Shown: positions 16,838-25,272 of the stretch, in pieces
Position numbering within the stretch: the stretch's first letter is position 1
How the letters are laid out: each line of letters opens with the position of its first letter
NCBI GenBank assembly: GCA_030037815.1
Contig: JASHPZ010000017.1
Span: 1-56,799, forward strand
Length of the DNA stretch: 56,799 nucleotides
Direction: 5' to 3'
DNA from: Thermoplasmata archaeon
GTDB taxonomy: Archaea; Thermoplasmatota; Thermoplasmata; Lutacidiplasmatales; UBA184
Translations under genes and position numbers: made by a program
The notes under the pieces: model-generated
What the model was told of the DNA's origin: nothing
Databases searched by the model: none
What the model saw: only the letters and a program-made list of their open reading frames with translations

Positions 16838-17713
16838 GTGCACATCATCGGGGGGACCGCGTCCACCGCGCTCGCCGAACGGGTCTCACGCGAACTCGGG
16901 AACGCACCGTTCGGGATCCCGTTCAAGAAGCGGTTCCCGGACGGCGAGATGTACGTCCGGGTCGGCGGCCGGGTGGAAGGGGAGGACGTGGTGGTCGTGC
17001 AGTCGACCCGGACCGACGAGGACCTGGTCGAGCTCCTGCTGCTCTTGGACGCCGTCCGTGAGGCCGGCGCGCGGCGAACGTTCGCGGTCGTCCCGTACTT
17101 CGGCTACGCGCGCCAGGACCGGCGCTTCTTCCCGGGCGAACCCGTCAGCGCCCGGGCGCTCTGCCGGCACGTCGAGCTCGACGCCGACGCCGTGATCACG
17201 GTCGACCTCCACTCCGCCCAGACGCTCGCGCAGTTCACCAAGCCGGCGTTCGAGGCGAGCGGGATCCCCGCGATCGCCCGCATGCTGCGCGAGCGGCCGG
17301 TGGACGTGCTCGTCTCGCCGGACAAGGGCGGGGTCGACCGCGTCCGCCGGATGGCGCAGTTGCTCGACAAGCCGTGGTTCGCGCTCGACAAGAAGCGGAT
17401 CGACTCGGAGCACGTCGAACTCGCGTTCCCCGCCGAGGTCCCCATCCCGATCGCGGGGAAGCACGCGGTCCTGATCGACGACGTCATCACGACGGGCGGG
17501 ACGATCGTCGAAGCGGCGAAGCTCCTCCAGAAGCGGGGAGTCGGGGCCGTGAGCGCGGCGTGCACGCACGGACTGTTCCTGCGGGACGCGTTCGAGCGGA
17601 TCAAGGCGGTGACCGACGAGGTCTACTCGACCGACACGCTCGGCAATCCGGCGGAGAAGGCGTCCGTCGCGCCCGACATCGCCCAGATCCTCCGGCGGGA
17701 GGCGTCGCCGTAG
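16838..17713 (+). CDS. prs: Ribose-phosphate pyrophosphokinase
   Basis: A 291-residue PRPP synthetase making PRPP from ribose 5-phosphate and ATP for nucleotides, His and NAD. Landmarks are FPDGEMYVRV, the ATP-binding YFGYARQDRRFFPGEP, the Mg site DLHSAQ, SPDKGG, and the PRPP loop LIDDVITTGGTI. It starts at a GTG (16838) giving MHIIGG, a normal N-terminus. A TATA-like CAAACCTAAA at 16791-16800 lies 38-47 nt upstream. The acetyltransferase gene follows 12 nt after the stop. Confidence 0.95.
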   Translation: MHIIGGTASTALAERVSRELGNAPFGIPFKKRFPDGEMYVRVGGRVEGEDVVVVQSTRTDEDLVELLLLLDAVREAGARRTFAVVPYFGYARQDRRFFPGEPVSARALCRHVELDADAVITVDLHSAQTLAQFTKPAFEASGIPAIARMLRERPVDVLVSPDKGGVDRVRRMAQLLDKPWFALDKKRIDSEHVELAFPAEVPIPIAGKHAVLIDDVITTGGTIVEAAKLLQKRGVGAVSAACTHGLFLRDAFERIKAVTDEVYSTDTLGNPAEKASVAPDIAQILRREASP

Positions 17714-17725
17714 CCGCGGCCGCCC

Positions 17726-18688
17726 GTGGAGCTCCCCCGCCCGGCGCGCGGCGCCCCGGCCGACCGTCTGCTCGAGCTCGTGCACGAGCTCCGCCGGGAA
17801 CTCCTCCTGCGCGAGGAGTCCCCCTCCGGCGCGTGGGTCGAGGAGTCCGCGGCGCGCCTCCGCTCCGGGGAGACCCCGGGGTGGGTCCTTTCCGAGGAAC
17901 CGGGCGGCCTCGCGTTCTTCAACGTGCGCGGACCGGCGGCGTTCGGCCACGTCCACGTCCCGGCAGGTCCGAACGGCTCGGAGCGCGGGTCGGCCCTCGC
18001 GGAGGCGGTCCTCGCCGGACTCCCCTCCGCGGTGGGTTCCGTCGACCTCGGCTTCACCGGACTCACGGTCGAGGATGAGCGGGCGGTGCTCGTCCGCCTG
18101 GCGGCGCGCCCGGGGTCGACGGTCATCGAGCGGGAGGCGATGGAGCGGCCGCTCGGGGGGGAGGACGGCGCGCCGGTCGGCCCCCTGCCGCCCGGCGTGC
18201 GCCACGCGCCGATCCGGGACGTCACGCTGGACGCGCTCGCCGACCTCGACGTGCGGGCGTTCCGCGGGTCGGACGACGAGCTCTTGATCGGCCACGACCT
18301 CGGCGACTACCGCCGGGTGCTCGAGTCGCTGCTCGCGGGCGGAATGGGGCGATTCCTCGACGAGGCGTCGACCGCGCTCGTCGAGACCGAGCCGGTCCGG
18401 TTGGTCGGCGCGATCCTCACGTCGGAGCAGTCCCCGCGGCGGGCCGTGTTCCTCGACTTCATGGTCGACCCCGAGCGCCGCGGTCACGGACACGGGCGCT
18501 ACCTCCTCCGGTGGGGGTTCCGGGCGCTCTGGGCCCTCGGCTACGAGAGCGTCCGGCTGTGGGTGACGATGTCGAACCAGACGGCCCGTCGCCTCTACGC
18601 GGACGTCGGATTCCGGCCGACCTCCCGGGCCGCGATCTACCGGTGGGAACGGTCGACGGCGGGGTCGCAGCCGCATTCGGGCCGGTAG
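17726..18688 (+). CDS. GNAT-family acetyltransferase, two-domain
   Basis: A 320-residue protein whose C-terminal half is a clear GNAT domain: VFLDFMVDPERRGHGHGRYLLRWGF holds the acetyl-CoA loop and SNQTARRLYADVGFRPTSRA the final motif. The N-terminal half is GNAT-sized and acidic (WVLSEEPGGLAFFNVRGPAAFGHVHV) but lacks the acetyl-CoA loop, so it may be a degenerate second copy. Start GTG at 17726, 12 nt after prs. The 3' end runs 52 nt into the convergent nuclease gene. Substrate unknown. Confidence 0.82.
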   Translation: MELPRPARGAPADRLLELVHELRRELLLREESPSGAWVEESAARLRSGETPGWVLSEEPGGLAFFNVRGPAAFGHVHVPAGPNGSERGSALAEAVLAGLPSAVGSVDLGFTGLTVEDERAVLVRLAARPGSTVIEREAMERPLGGEDGAPVGPLPPGVRHAPIRDVTLDALADLDVRAFRGSDDELLIGHDLGDYRRVLESLLAGGMGRFLDEASTALVETEPVRLVGAILTSEQSPRRAVFLDFMVDPERRGHGHGRYLLRWGFRALWALGYESVRLWVTMSNQTARRLYADVGFRPTSRAAIYRWERSTAGSQPHSGR

Positions 18689-20007
18689 GTGCACTCTTCC
18701 CACCGCCACGCGGGACACGCCGGGAGCCCCTGCGGGGCGTGCCGACGCACGGCGTCTCGGATCGCCTCCGCACGGCCCCTCCAGATGCGCGAAAAGTACG
18801 TCGGGGCGCCGAACCGGAGGTCGAACACGGCCACGCGGTCCTCCGCCCGCTCCGCGCGCTCGTAGACGACCAGCACGCGACCCGAAGCGAGTCCGGTCGC
18901 GGCGCACCGGAACCCGAGCTCGAGGACGTACTGCGGCGAGCGGGCCGCGAGCTCCTCGGGCCGGATCGGGTCCCACGACCGGGACGTCCGTACCAGGTAG
19001 GGCGCGCCGCGGAACAGGCCGACCTCCTCGAGCGGCTCCTCGGCCCACGTGGGTGCGCCGCACACTTCGCCCAGCGGACCGGATTCGAGGGCGGCGACCG
19101 CCCGTTCGTACGGGTCGGCGGGTCCCGCCGTCGCGGGCACCGCGCCGTCGACCTCCTCGGGTCCCGGGGGGGCGGTCCGTTCGAAGTAGGTGCGCCGCGG
19201 ATAGAGCACGTCCCGGAACCGTGCGATCCGATCGGCCTCCGCGGGGCGGGCGTGCGCGCGCACGCCGGTGTCCACGCGCTCGGCCAGCTCCGGCCGGGAC
19301 GTGAACCCGGCGGCCGCGTCGAGCATCGCGGACCCCGCGTCCGCCTCGCCACCCGAGCAGTCGCAGACGTTCGCCGCCCGGTACTCGCACCCCTTTGCGA
19401 ACCACCGGCAGCGCGGGAGTCCGGCCGGGTCGCGGCTCGCGAGGGAGGTTCGGAGGGCGTCGACCCGACGCCGCATCTCGCCCGCGACCTCGGCCGGGCG
19501 CTCGAACCGCACGTCGGTCGCCCGGACCTCCCGCACGTCGGACCCCTCCGTCCGGAGGTGGAGGAGCCGACCCGAGGGCCGGTCGGCCAGGACGCAGTAC
19601 ATGGCGAGCTGCTCGACGTGTTCGGGTCGCAGCGTGCGCAGTTCGTCCGGATCGACGACCGTCCCGCCGGTCTTCACCTCGGTCGGAACGTCCGCGAGGA
19701 GGTCGATCCGGCCGACCAGTCCCTGCCCCCGGACCCGCACCTCGAGTTGGCCCTCCCGGGAGAGCGCCCGGCCGAGCGCCATGTGGAGCGCGCGGCCGGC
19801 GTCGATCGCTGCACGCCGCTCCTCGGACAACGCCGGGGCGCCGCGCGTCCGTCGCCAGAAGGCGCGCCGGGGGTCAAGGAGGTCGGTGACCCAGATCGCG
19901 CGCTCTTCCGGGACGGCCGCGATTCGGCCCGCCATCTCGGCGGAGAGGTCCCGGTCCAGCGTGACCGCGACCGTCGGTTCCCATCGCGGCTCGTCCGGAA
20001 GCGCCAC
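18637..20007 (-). CDS. Tandem Cas4/RecB-like PD-(D/E)XK nuclease with a degenerate second copy
   Basis: A 456-residue protein made of two related halves. The first has the nuclease core: HMALG, then GRIDLLADVPTEVKTG (Asp, Glu, Lys of the PD-(D/E)XK fold) and HVEQLAMYCVLA. It ends in four cysteines spaced C-x6-C-x7-C-x-C. The second half repeats the order (DVLYPRRTYFER, YVLELGFRCAATG, RVLVVY) and ends C-x7-C-x5-C-x-C, but lacks the Asp and D/E-x-K residues. Cas4 and AddB-type proteins hold a 4Fe-4S cluster with such cysteines; the N-terminal Cys of Cas4 is absent in both halves. No CRISPR array is nearby. A DNA repair or end-processing role is inference. Confidence 0.8.
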   Translation of the reverse strand: MALPDEPRWEPTVAVTLDRDLSAEMAGRIAAVPEERAIWVTDLLDPRRAFWRRTRGAPALSEERRAAIDAGRALHMALGRALSREGQLEVRVRGQGLVGRIDLLADVPTEVKTGGTVVDPDELRTLRPEHVEQLAMYCVLADRPSGRLLHLRTEGSDVREVRATDVRFERPAEVAGEMRRRVDALRTSLASRDPAGLPRCRWFAKGCEYRAANVCDCSGGEADAGSAMLDAAAGFTSRPELAERVDTGVRAHARPAEADRIARFRDVLYPRRTYFERTAPPGPEEVDGAVPATAGPADPYERAVAALESGPLGEVCGAPTWAEEPLEEVGLFRGAPYLVRTSRSWDPIRPEELAARSPQYVLELGFRCAATGLASGRVLVVYERAERAEDRVAVFDLRFGAPTYFSRIWRGRAEAIRDAVRRHAPQGLPACPAWRWEECTYRPECGCDPAVDRSHR

Positions 20008-20061
20008 GGAGTCGTCCGGCCGAGAGAGCCCCGCGTCTTGACCCCGGCGGCCGGCAGAAGC

Positions 20062-20070
20062 CGATATACC
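20062..20070 (+). promoter_or_regulatory. TATA box of nadB
   Basis: CGATATACC lies 23-31 nt before the nadB ATG. Confidence 0.6.
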
Positions 20071-20092
20071 GCGCCCGCCCCCTCAACGCCCG

Positions 20093-21661
20093 ATGCCGTC
20101 GGCGGCCCGGCGCCCGTTGATCATCGGCAGCGGGATCGCGGGGCTCTACGTCGCGCTCCGCGCGCGAGAGCTCGGCCTGCGGCCGACCCTGGTCACGAAG
20201 TCGCGGCTTGAGGAGAGCGCGACCCGATACGCGCAGGGCGGCATCGCGGCCGCGATCGGGCCGGACGACTCACCGGCGCGCCACCTCGACGACACGCTGC
20301 GCGCCGGCGCGGGGCTGGTCGACCGCGCCGCCGCGCGCCAACTGACGAGCGACGCGCCCGCGCGGATCGCCGACCTCGTGCGCTACGGGGTGCCGTTCGA
20401 CACGGTGGACGGGCAGATCGCCCTCGGACGCGAGGGCGCCCACTCGACCGCCCGCATCCTGCACGCCGGGGGGGACGCGACCGGACTCCAGATCGAGGAG
20501 GCGCTGAAGCGGCGGGCGCTGGACGCCGGCGTGGACGCCCGCGAGCGCACGGTGTTGCGGGCGTTGCGCCCGGACGGCAAGGACGGCGTGGTCGCCGTGC
20601 TCTCGCACGCCGACGGCGGGGAGAGCGAGGTGATGGACGAGCGGCCGGTCGTCCTCGCGACCGGCGGCGCGGGCTCCCTCTACCGGCAGAGCTCGAACCC
20701 GTCGATCTCGACCGGCGAGGGCGTGGCGATCGCGTTCCGGGCCGGCGCGCTCGTGTCGGACATGGAGTTCATCCAGTTCCACCCGACCGCGTTCTACCGC
20801 GAGGGCGCCCCGCACTTCCTGATCACGGAGGCGATGCGGGGGGAAGGGGCGGTCCTCCGGAACGACGCCGGCGAGCGGTTCCTCGTCGGGCAGCACCGGG
20901 ACGCGGAACTGGCGCCGCGCGACGTCGTCGCGCGCGCGATCGACCGCGAGATCCACCGCTCCGGGCACCCGTGCGTCTACCTCGACGCCACGGCGATCCC
21001 GCGGGACCGGTTGTTCGCCCGGTTCCCGTCGATCACGACCTTCCTCGCGGCCTACGGCCTCGACCCGTCCCGCGACCCGATCCCGGTGACTCCGGTCGCG
21101 CACTACATGGTCGGCGGGGTGACGACCGACCTCGAGGGCCGTACGACGCTCCGCCACCTCTACGCGTGCGGCGAGGCGGCCGCGACCGGGGTCCACGGCG
21201 CGAACCGGCTCGCCAGCAACTCGTTGCTGGAGGGCCTCGTCTTCGGCGAGCACGTCGCGCGCCAGCTGGTCCATCCGGTGCCGCGCGCGCCGCCGGACCC
21301 CGGTCGCGTGGTCGAGATCCCGTTGCGCCCGGGCGCCGGCCGTTCCGACCCGCCGCCCGAGGTCGAGGCCGTGCCGGACCTGCTGTGGGAAGAGGTCGGG
21401 ATCGTGCGGACCGCCGACGGGCTCCGCGACGCGCTCTCGGGTTTCGAGGCGATCCTGCGCGAGCTCGAACCCGCGCGGTCGGACGAGCTGGCCGGGCCCG
21501 AGGCGAACGCGGCGCTCACGGCCGCGTTCATCGCGCGGTCCGCGCTCGCGCGGACCGAGAGCCGCGGAGCCCACTACCGGTCGGACTGGCCGAAGTCGCG
21601 GACGGAGTGGGTGAAGCACATCGGCCTCCGGCTCGAGTCGAAACCCCGCGCCCGCCCCTGA
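20093..21661 (+). CDS. nadB: L-aspartate oxidase
   Basis: A 522-residue FAD enzyme of the NadB/SdhA family that oxidises aspartate to iminoaspartate, the first step of NAD synthesis. It has the dinucleotide motif [15 protein letters not shown], the flavin region [28 protein letters not shown], and [49 protein letters not shown], which is the NadB form of the C-terminal FAD motif. The C-terminal helical domain ends [10 protein letters not shown]. NadA and NadC are not in the window. The frame and length are full. Confidence 0.93.
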   Translation: MPSAARRPLIIGSGIAGLYVALRARELGLRPTLVTKSRLEESATRYAQGGIAAAIGPDDSPARHLDDTLRAGAGLVDRAAARQLTSDAPARIADLVRYGVPFDTVDGQIALGREGAHSTARILHAGGDATGLQIEEALKRRALDAGVDARERTVLRALRPDGKDGVVAVLSHADGGESEVMDERPVVLATGGAGSLYRQSSNPSISTGEGVAIAFRAGALVSDMEFIQFHPTAFYREGAPHFLITEAMRGEGAVLRNDAGERFLVGQHRDAELAPRDVVARAIDREIHRSGHPCVYLDATAIPRDRLFARFPSITTFLAAYGLDPSRDPIPVTPVAHYMVGGVTTDLEGRTTLRHLYACGEAAATGVHGANRLASNSLLEGLVFGEHVARQLVHPVPRAPPDPGRVVEIPLRPGAGRSDPPPEVEAVPDLLWEEVGIVRTADGLRDALSGFEAILRELEPARSDELAGPEANAALTAAFIARSALARTESRGAHYRSDWPKSRTEWVKHIGLRLESKPRARP

Positions 21662-21670
21662 ACCGCGACA

Positions 21671-21680
21671 AGGGTTATCC
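21671..21680 (+). promoter_or_regulatory. TATA box of acyl-CoA dehydrogenase gene
   Basis: AGGGTTATCC lies 23-32 nt before the ATG at 21703. Confidence 0.55.
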
Positions 21681-21702
21681 TCCCGGCGCGGTGGTGGCGT
21701 CG

Positions 21703-22851
21703 ATGCACCTCGCGCTCTCCGACGAGGAGCGGGCGCTCCAGGACGCGGCCCGCGCGTTCGTGCGCAAGGAGGTCCTACCGGTCGCGGACCGGATGGACCG
21801 CGAGGACTACTTCCCGCGGGACGTCTTCCGTCGCCTCGGCGACGCCGGATTCCTCGCGCCCACCTTGCCCGTGGAGCTCGGCGGGTTGGGGCTCGGCTAC
21901 CTCGCGCAGGCGATCCTGCTCGAGGAGATCGCCCGGGCGAGCCCCGCGCTCGCGCTGAGCGTCGGCGCGCACTCGAATCTGTTCGCGGACAACGTCCTCC
22001 GGAACGCGAGCCCCGCGCAGCGGTCCGAGTTTCTGCCGGCGGCCGCCTCCGGGGCGGCGGTCGGCGCGCTCGCGCTGACCGAGCCGAACGCCGGTTCGGA
22101 CGCCGTGTCGCTCCGGACGCGCGCCGAACGCCAGGGCGACCACTACGTCCTCAACGGGACGAAGCAGTTCATCACCAACGGTCCGGTCGCGGACACGATG
22201 CTGGTCTACGCGAAGACCGCACCGGACCGCGGCCCGCGGGGCATCTCGGCGTTCCTCGTGCGGCGGGAGACGCCCGGATTCTCGGTGACGCGTCAGCTCG
22301 ACAAGATGGGGATGCGCGGGTCGCCGACCGGCGAGCTCGCGTTCCAGGACGCCCGGGTGCCCGTCGACCAGCGGGTCGGCGCGGAGAACGAGGGCGTGCG
22401 CATCATGATGAGCGGGCTGAACGTCGAGCGAGCGGTCCTGGCCGGCATCCCGCTCGGCATCATGGCCGAGTGCCTCGACCGTTCGGTCGCGTACGCGCGG
22501 CAGCGCGAACAGTTCGGGAAGCCGATCGGCGAGTTCGAGCTGATCCAGGCGAAGATCGCGAACATGTACACCGACCTCCGGGCGGCGCGCCTGCTCACCT
22601 GGGCGGCGCTCGAGGACGTGACGACCGCGCCCGAGCTGCGCCGCGCGAGCGCCGCGGCGCTGACGTTCGCCTCCGAGGCGTCCACCCGCGTCGCACTGGA
22701 CGCCGTCCAGGTGCACGGCGGGTACGGCTACATGCGCGACCTTCCGATCGAGCGCCTCGCGCGGGACGCGAAGCTGCTCGAGATCGGCGCCGGGACGTCG
22801 GAGATCCGGCGCCTCCTGGTCGCGCGCGAACTGCTCGGACTCGGAGGGTGA
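21703..22851 (+). CDS. Acyl-CoA dehydrogenase, isovaleryl-CoA dehydrogenase-like
   Basis: A 382-residue flavoenzyme forming a 2,3-double bond in acyl-CoA. The family motifs [29 protein letters not shown] and [23 protein letters not shown] are complete. At the usual medium-chain base position the sequence is [10 protein letters not shown] (Ala), while [17 protein letters not shown] matches the helix that carries the catalytic Glu in isovaleryl-CoA dehydrogenase. That points to leucine breakdown or another branched-chain acyl-CoA. A GTG nine bases upstream is possible, but the ATG at 21703 fits the TATA box. Electron-transfer flavoprotein genes are not in the window. Confidence 0.92.
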   Translation: MHLALSDEERALQDAARAFVRKEVLPVADRMDREDYFPRDVFRRLGDAGFLAPTLPVELGGLGLGYLAQAILLEEIARASPALALSVGAHSNLFADNVLRNASPAQRSEFLPAAASGAAVGALALTEPNAGSDAVSLRTRAERQGDHYVLNGTKQFITNGPVADTMLVYAKTAPDRGPRGISAFLVRRETPGFSVTRQLDKMGMRGSPTGELAFQDARVPVDQRVGAENEGVRIMMSGLNVERAVLAGIPLGIMAECLDRSVAYARQREQFGKPIGEFELIQAKIANMYTDLRAARLLTWAALEDVTTAPELRRASAAALTFASEASTRVALDAVQVHGGYGYMRDLPIERLARDAKLLEIGAGTSEIRRLLVARELLGLGG

Positions 22852-22881
22852 CCGGGCCGCGCGGCGGCCCGGCCGGGGCGC

Positions 22882-23058
22882 CTACCGCCCCTGCGGCTTC
22901 CGGAGCCCCAGCCCTTCCTCGATGTAGAGGGCCGCCTGGGTGGACGTCGATCGGCGGTCGCGTTCCGCGGCGCGCTTCAGATGGCGAAGGATGGCGGGCT
23001 CGAGATATACGGCCAGTCCGACACGTCGCTTCGCCTTGCTCTTCGGTGGTCTCGGCAT
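22882..23058 (-). CDS. Small ribbon-helix-helix-type DNA-binding protein
   Basis: A 58-residue basic protein starting MPRPPKSKAKRRVGLAVYLEP. It has a basic N-arm, a strand (RVGLAVYLEP), helix ILRHLKRAAERD and helix TSTQAALYIEEGLGL, the pattern of CopG/MetJ-like repressors that dimerise and bind operators with the beta ribbon. The frame is open to 23160 but the ATG at 23056-23058 follows a GAAGGA ribosome-binding-like stretch. A hairpin-forming inverted repeat lies just upstream and is a candidate operator. The coiled-coil gene is divergent. Confidence 0.75.
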   Translation of the reverse strand: MPRPPKSKAKRRVGLAVYLEPAILRHLKRAAERDRRSTSTQAALYIEEGLGLRKPQGR

Positions 23059-23077
23059 ACTGTTCTTTTTTTTCCTT

Positions 23078-23093
23078 CGAGTCCTGAGACTCG
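23078..23093. promoter_or_regulatory. Inverted repeat in leader of ribbon-helix-helix gene
   Basis: CGAGTC-CTGA-GACTCG has 6-bp arms and a 4-nt loop, 20-35 nt before the start codon. It could be an operator for the encoded repressor or an mRNA hairpin beside the ribosome binding site. Confidence 0.4.
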
Positions 23094-23147
23094 ACCGCGG
23101 TACCCGGTCCGCGGGGCCTGACGGCCGAGAGGGGTGTGGTGGCCGTC

Positions 23148-23160
23148 GGATAAATATCAT
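23148..23160 (-). promoter_or_regulatory. Candidate TATA element of ribbon-helix-helix gene
   Basis: An A/T-only core (TAAATAT on the plus strand within GGATAAATATC) stands out in GC-rich DNA about 90-100 nt upstream of the start codon. It implies a leader of roughly 65 nt that contains the inverted repeat. Confidence 0.4.
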
Positions 23161-23243
23161 TCGTTCGGGTCGGCCGACGCCGGAAACGGTCCCCTGACGT
23201 GGGGAGCGCCGCGGCGCGGGTCGCGCGCGCGCCGCCCGGCCAA

Positions 23244-23253
23244 CGTATATAGC
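23244..23253 (+). promoter_or_regulatory. TATA box of coiled-coil gene
   Basis: CGTATATAGC lies 24-33 nt before the ATG at 23277 and supports that start over the GTG at 23259. Confidence 0.6.
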
Positions 23254-23276
23254 GCCCCGTGCCCCATCCGACCTCG

Positions 23277-24014
23277 ATGGCCGGCCGTCCTCCGGCGAGC
23301 TCCGGCTCGATGGCCTCGTTGCGGGTCGAGGTCCTGAAGGAGCTCCAGGCGCTGATCGACGGGCGGGATGCCCGCGACCGGATCGACCGCGGGCCGCTCG
23401 CCGAGACGAAGGGGAAGGAGCACTGGGTGCTCCACCTCCTCCTGCGCGCGGAGGAGCTGAACCAGGCGCACTTCGACAGCCTCATCGGCACCGCCTACTC
23501 GAACCTCATCGCGCGGCTCCAGTCGGTCGAGGACCGGGTCCAGCGGGTCGAGACCGCCTCCCAGGCGGTCGGCCTCGAGGTGAAGACGCGGTTCGACGGG
23601 ATCGAGAGCCAGCTCGCGGAGCGGGTCTCGAAGGAGGTCACGGGCACGATCGGCAAGGCGGCCGAGCAGATCGGCACCGACCTGTTCCGCAACCTGGACG
23701 AGCGGTGGAAGCCCGTGGGCGACTCGATCGAGACGTTCGCCCAGGCGTCCGGCCAACTGTCGAAGGACCTCTCGGACACCTACCGCGTGACGACCCAGAG
23801 CCGGCTCCTGCTCAACGAGAACGCGCGCCGCATCATCGACCTCGGCCGGGACCTGGTCGCGCTCGAAGAGACCCTGAAGCTCGTCCTGACGAAAGCGCTC
23901 GAGGAGGGCCTCCAGCCGCTCGAGGACCGCATCGCCGCGCTCGAGAGCCGGCTGGGCGCGAACGGCGAGACGAACGGCGCCCGGACCGCGGAAACCCCCT
24001 CCGGGGGCGCCTAG
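23277..24014 (+). CDS. Coiled-coil protein of unknown function
   Basis: A 245-residue hydrophilic, almost wholly helical protein. Heptad-like stretches run from about residue 70 to the end (NLIARLQSVEDRVQRVETAS, DSIETFAQASGQLSKDLSD, LEETLKLVLTKALEEGLQ, LEDRIAALESRL). There is no signal peptide or membrane helix. The repeat pattern resembles cytoskeletal, chromosome-organising or chemoreceptor-type coiled coils, but no defining motif is visible. A short Gly/Thr/Ala-rich tail ends it. The gene faces away from the small repressor-like gene and is followed 14 nt later by the CoA-pathway ligase. Confidence 0.78.
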   Translation: MAGRPPASSGSMASLRVEVLKELQALIDGRDARDRIDRGPLAETKGKEHWVLHLLLRAEELNQAHFDSLIGTAYSNLIARLQSVEDRVQRVETASQAVGLEVKTRFDGIESQLAERVSKEVTGTIGKAAEQIGTDLFRNLDERWKPVGDSIETFAQASGQLSKDLSDTYRVTTQSRLLLNENARRIIDLGRDLVALEETLKLVLTKALEEGLQPLEDRIAALESRLGANGETNGARTAETPSGGA

Positions 24015-24028
24015 CGCGCCCGTCCCGG

Positions 24029-24790
24029 ATGCGGATCTCCCCCCGCCACCCGCGGTACCGTAGCCTCACCGTGCGCGCGGGGCTCGCCGCGGCGGCCCGG
24101 TCCGGGCTCGTCGTACCGGAAGGGCTGATCGCCCACGGTCGCGGCGAGGCGTTCGACTACCTCCTCGGGGAACGCACGACCCCGAGCGCCCGCCGCGCCG
24201 AGCGCGTCGCGGCGCGGTGGATCCGGGCCGCCCGGCATCCGGTCCTCAGCGTCAACGGCAACGTCGCGGCGCTCGCCGCCCGCGACGTCGCGGCGGTGGC
24301 ACGGGCCTGGCCCGCGCTCCGCGTCGAGGTGAACCTGTTCCACCGGACGGCCGACCGGGCGGAACGGATCGCCGCGGCGCTCGAACGCGCCGGCGTACGG
24401 GACGTCCTGGGGGTCCGACCGTCGGCCCGCATCCCCGGGCTCCCGTCGGACCGATCCCGGGTCGACCGCGAGGGGATCTATCGCGCGGACGTCTGCGTCG
24501 TCCCCCTCGAGGACGGAGACCGGACGGCCGCGCTCCGCGCGCTCGGGAAACGCGTGATCGCGATCGACCTGAATCCCCTGTCCCGCACGAGCCGGACCGC
24601 CGACCTCCCGATCGTGGACGAACTCGTTCGGGCGCTCTCGCACCTCGCGACCGACCTCAAGGCTGGCCGCGGCGCCCGAGCGACCGGGCGGTTCCCTCCG
24701 TTCGACGCTCCCGCGGCGCTGGCGGAAGCGCTCGCGACGATCGACCGCAACCTCACGCGGGCGGCGGGCCTTCGGACGCGGCGACGGTGA
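24029..24790 (+). CDS. 4-phosphopantoate--beta-alanine ligase (archaeal CoA pathway)
   Basis: A 253-residue member of the archaea-specific phosphopantothenate synthetase family, which joins 4-phosphopantoate to beta-alanine using ATP in place of the bacterial PanC route. Recognisable stretches are HPRYRSL, LIAHGRGEAFDYLLGERT, VLSVNGNVAALAARD, VEVNLFHRTADRAERI, VVPLEDGDRT and VIAIDLNPLSRTSRTADLPIVDEL. The length and end-to-end similarity leave little doubt. Start ATG at 24029-24031, 14 nt after the coiled-coil gene. Its 3' end overlaps the convergent GAF gene by 38 nt. Confidence 0.95.
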   Translation: MRISPRHPRYRSLTVRAGLAAAARSGLVVPEGLIAHGRGEAFDYLLGERTTPSARRAERVAARWIRAARHPVLSVNGNVAALAARDVAAVARAWPALRVEVNLFHRTADRAERIAAALERAGVRDVLGVRPSARIPGLPSDRSRVDREGIYRADVCVVPLEDGDRTAALRALGKRVIAIDLNPLSRTSRTADLPIVDELVRALSHLATDLKAGRGARATGRFPPFDAPAALAEALATIDRNLTRAAGLRTRRR

Positions 24791-25247
24791 CGGCCGCCCC
24801 GAGCTTCGCCGCGACCGCCTCGAGGAACGTCCGGTCCGAGGCGTCGTACGCCCCGACCGTCGTCCCGTCGATGTCGATCTCCCCGACGACCGTGGGGCCG
24901 ACGTGGATCGGAACGACGATCTCGGCGCGCGTCTCGAGGAAGCAGGCGAGGTACTCGGGGTCCGCCCGCACGTCGTCGACGACGACCGTGCGGCCCTCCC
25001 GGGCGGCCCGGCCGCAGACGCCCCGGCCGATCGGGATGCGGGTGTGCTCCGTCGGGGCCGGGCCGTCCCACGCGTCCAGGACGAGCGTCGCGCCGTCGAG
25101 GCGGTAGATTCCGACCCAGCGGTAACTCCGGAACGAGCTCCGGAGGAAGCGGCAGACCTCCGCGAGCGCCGCCCGACCCTTCAGCCGGCCGAGGATCGCA
25201 TCCAGTTGCAACAGGGCCGGCGTCGCCGCGCGGGGCGCCACCGTCAT
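24753..25247 (-). CDS. GAF-domain protein, free methionine-R-sulfoxide reductase-like
   Basis: A 164-residue single GAF domain. It resembles free methionine-(R)-sulfoxide reductases: IPIGRGVCGRAAREGRTVVVDDV, then EYLACFLETRAEIVVPI and GEIDIDGTTVGAYD. Two of the three redox cysteines of that family (those in GVCG and LAC) are present. The first, expected just before IPIGRGVCG, is replaced (TEHTR), so activity or regeneration may differ. It could be a repair enzyme or a small-molecule sensor. It ends inside the convergent ligase gene. Confidence 0.82.
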   Translation of the reverse strand: MTVAPRAATPALLQLDAILGRLKGRAALAEVCRFLRSSFRSYRWVGIYRLDGATLVLDAWDGPAPTEHTRIPIGRGVCGRAAREGRTVVVDDVRADPEYLACFLETRAEIVVPIHVGPTVVGEIDIDGTTVGAYDASDRTFLEAVAAKLGAAVTVAASEGPPPA

Positions 25248-25272
25248 CGGGACCGCCCGGGCTGGAGGAGAG

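Noticed and set aside
18637-20007. Considered as part of a CRISPR-Cas locus
   Set aside because: No repeat array and no cas1, cas2 or effector gene lies in the window. Cas4-like folds are common in repair proteins.
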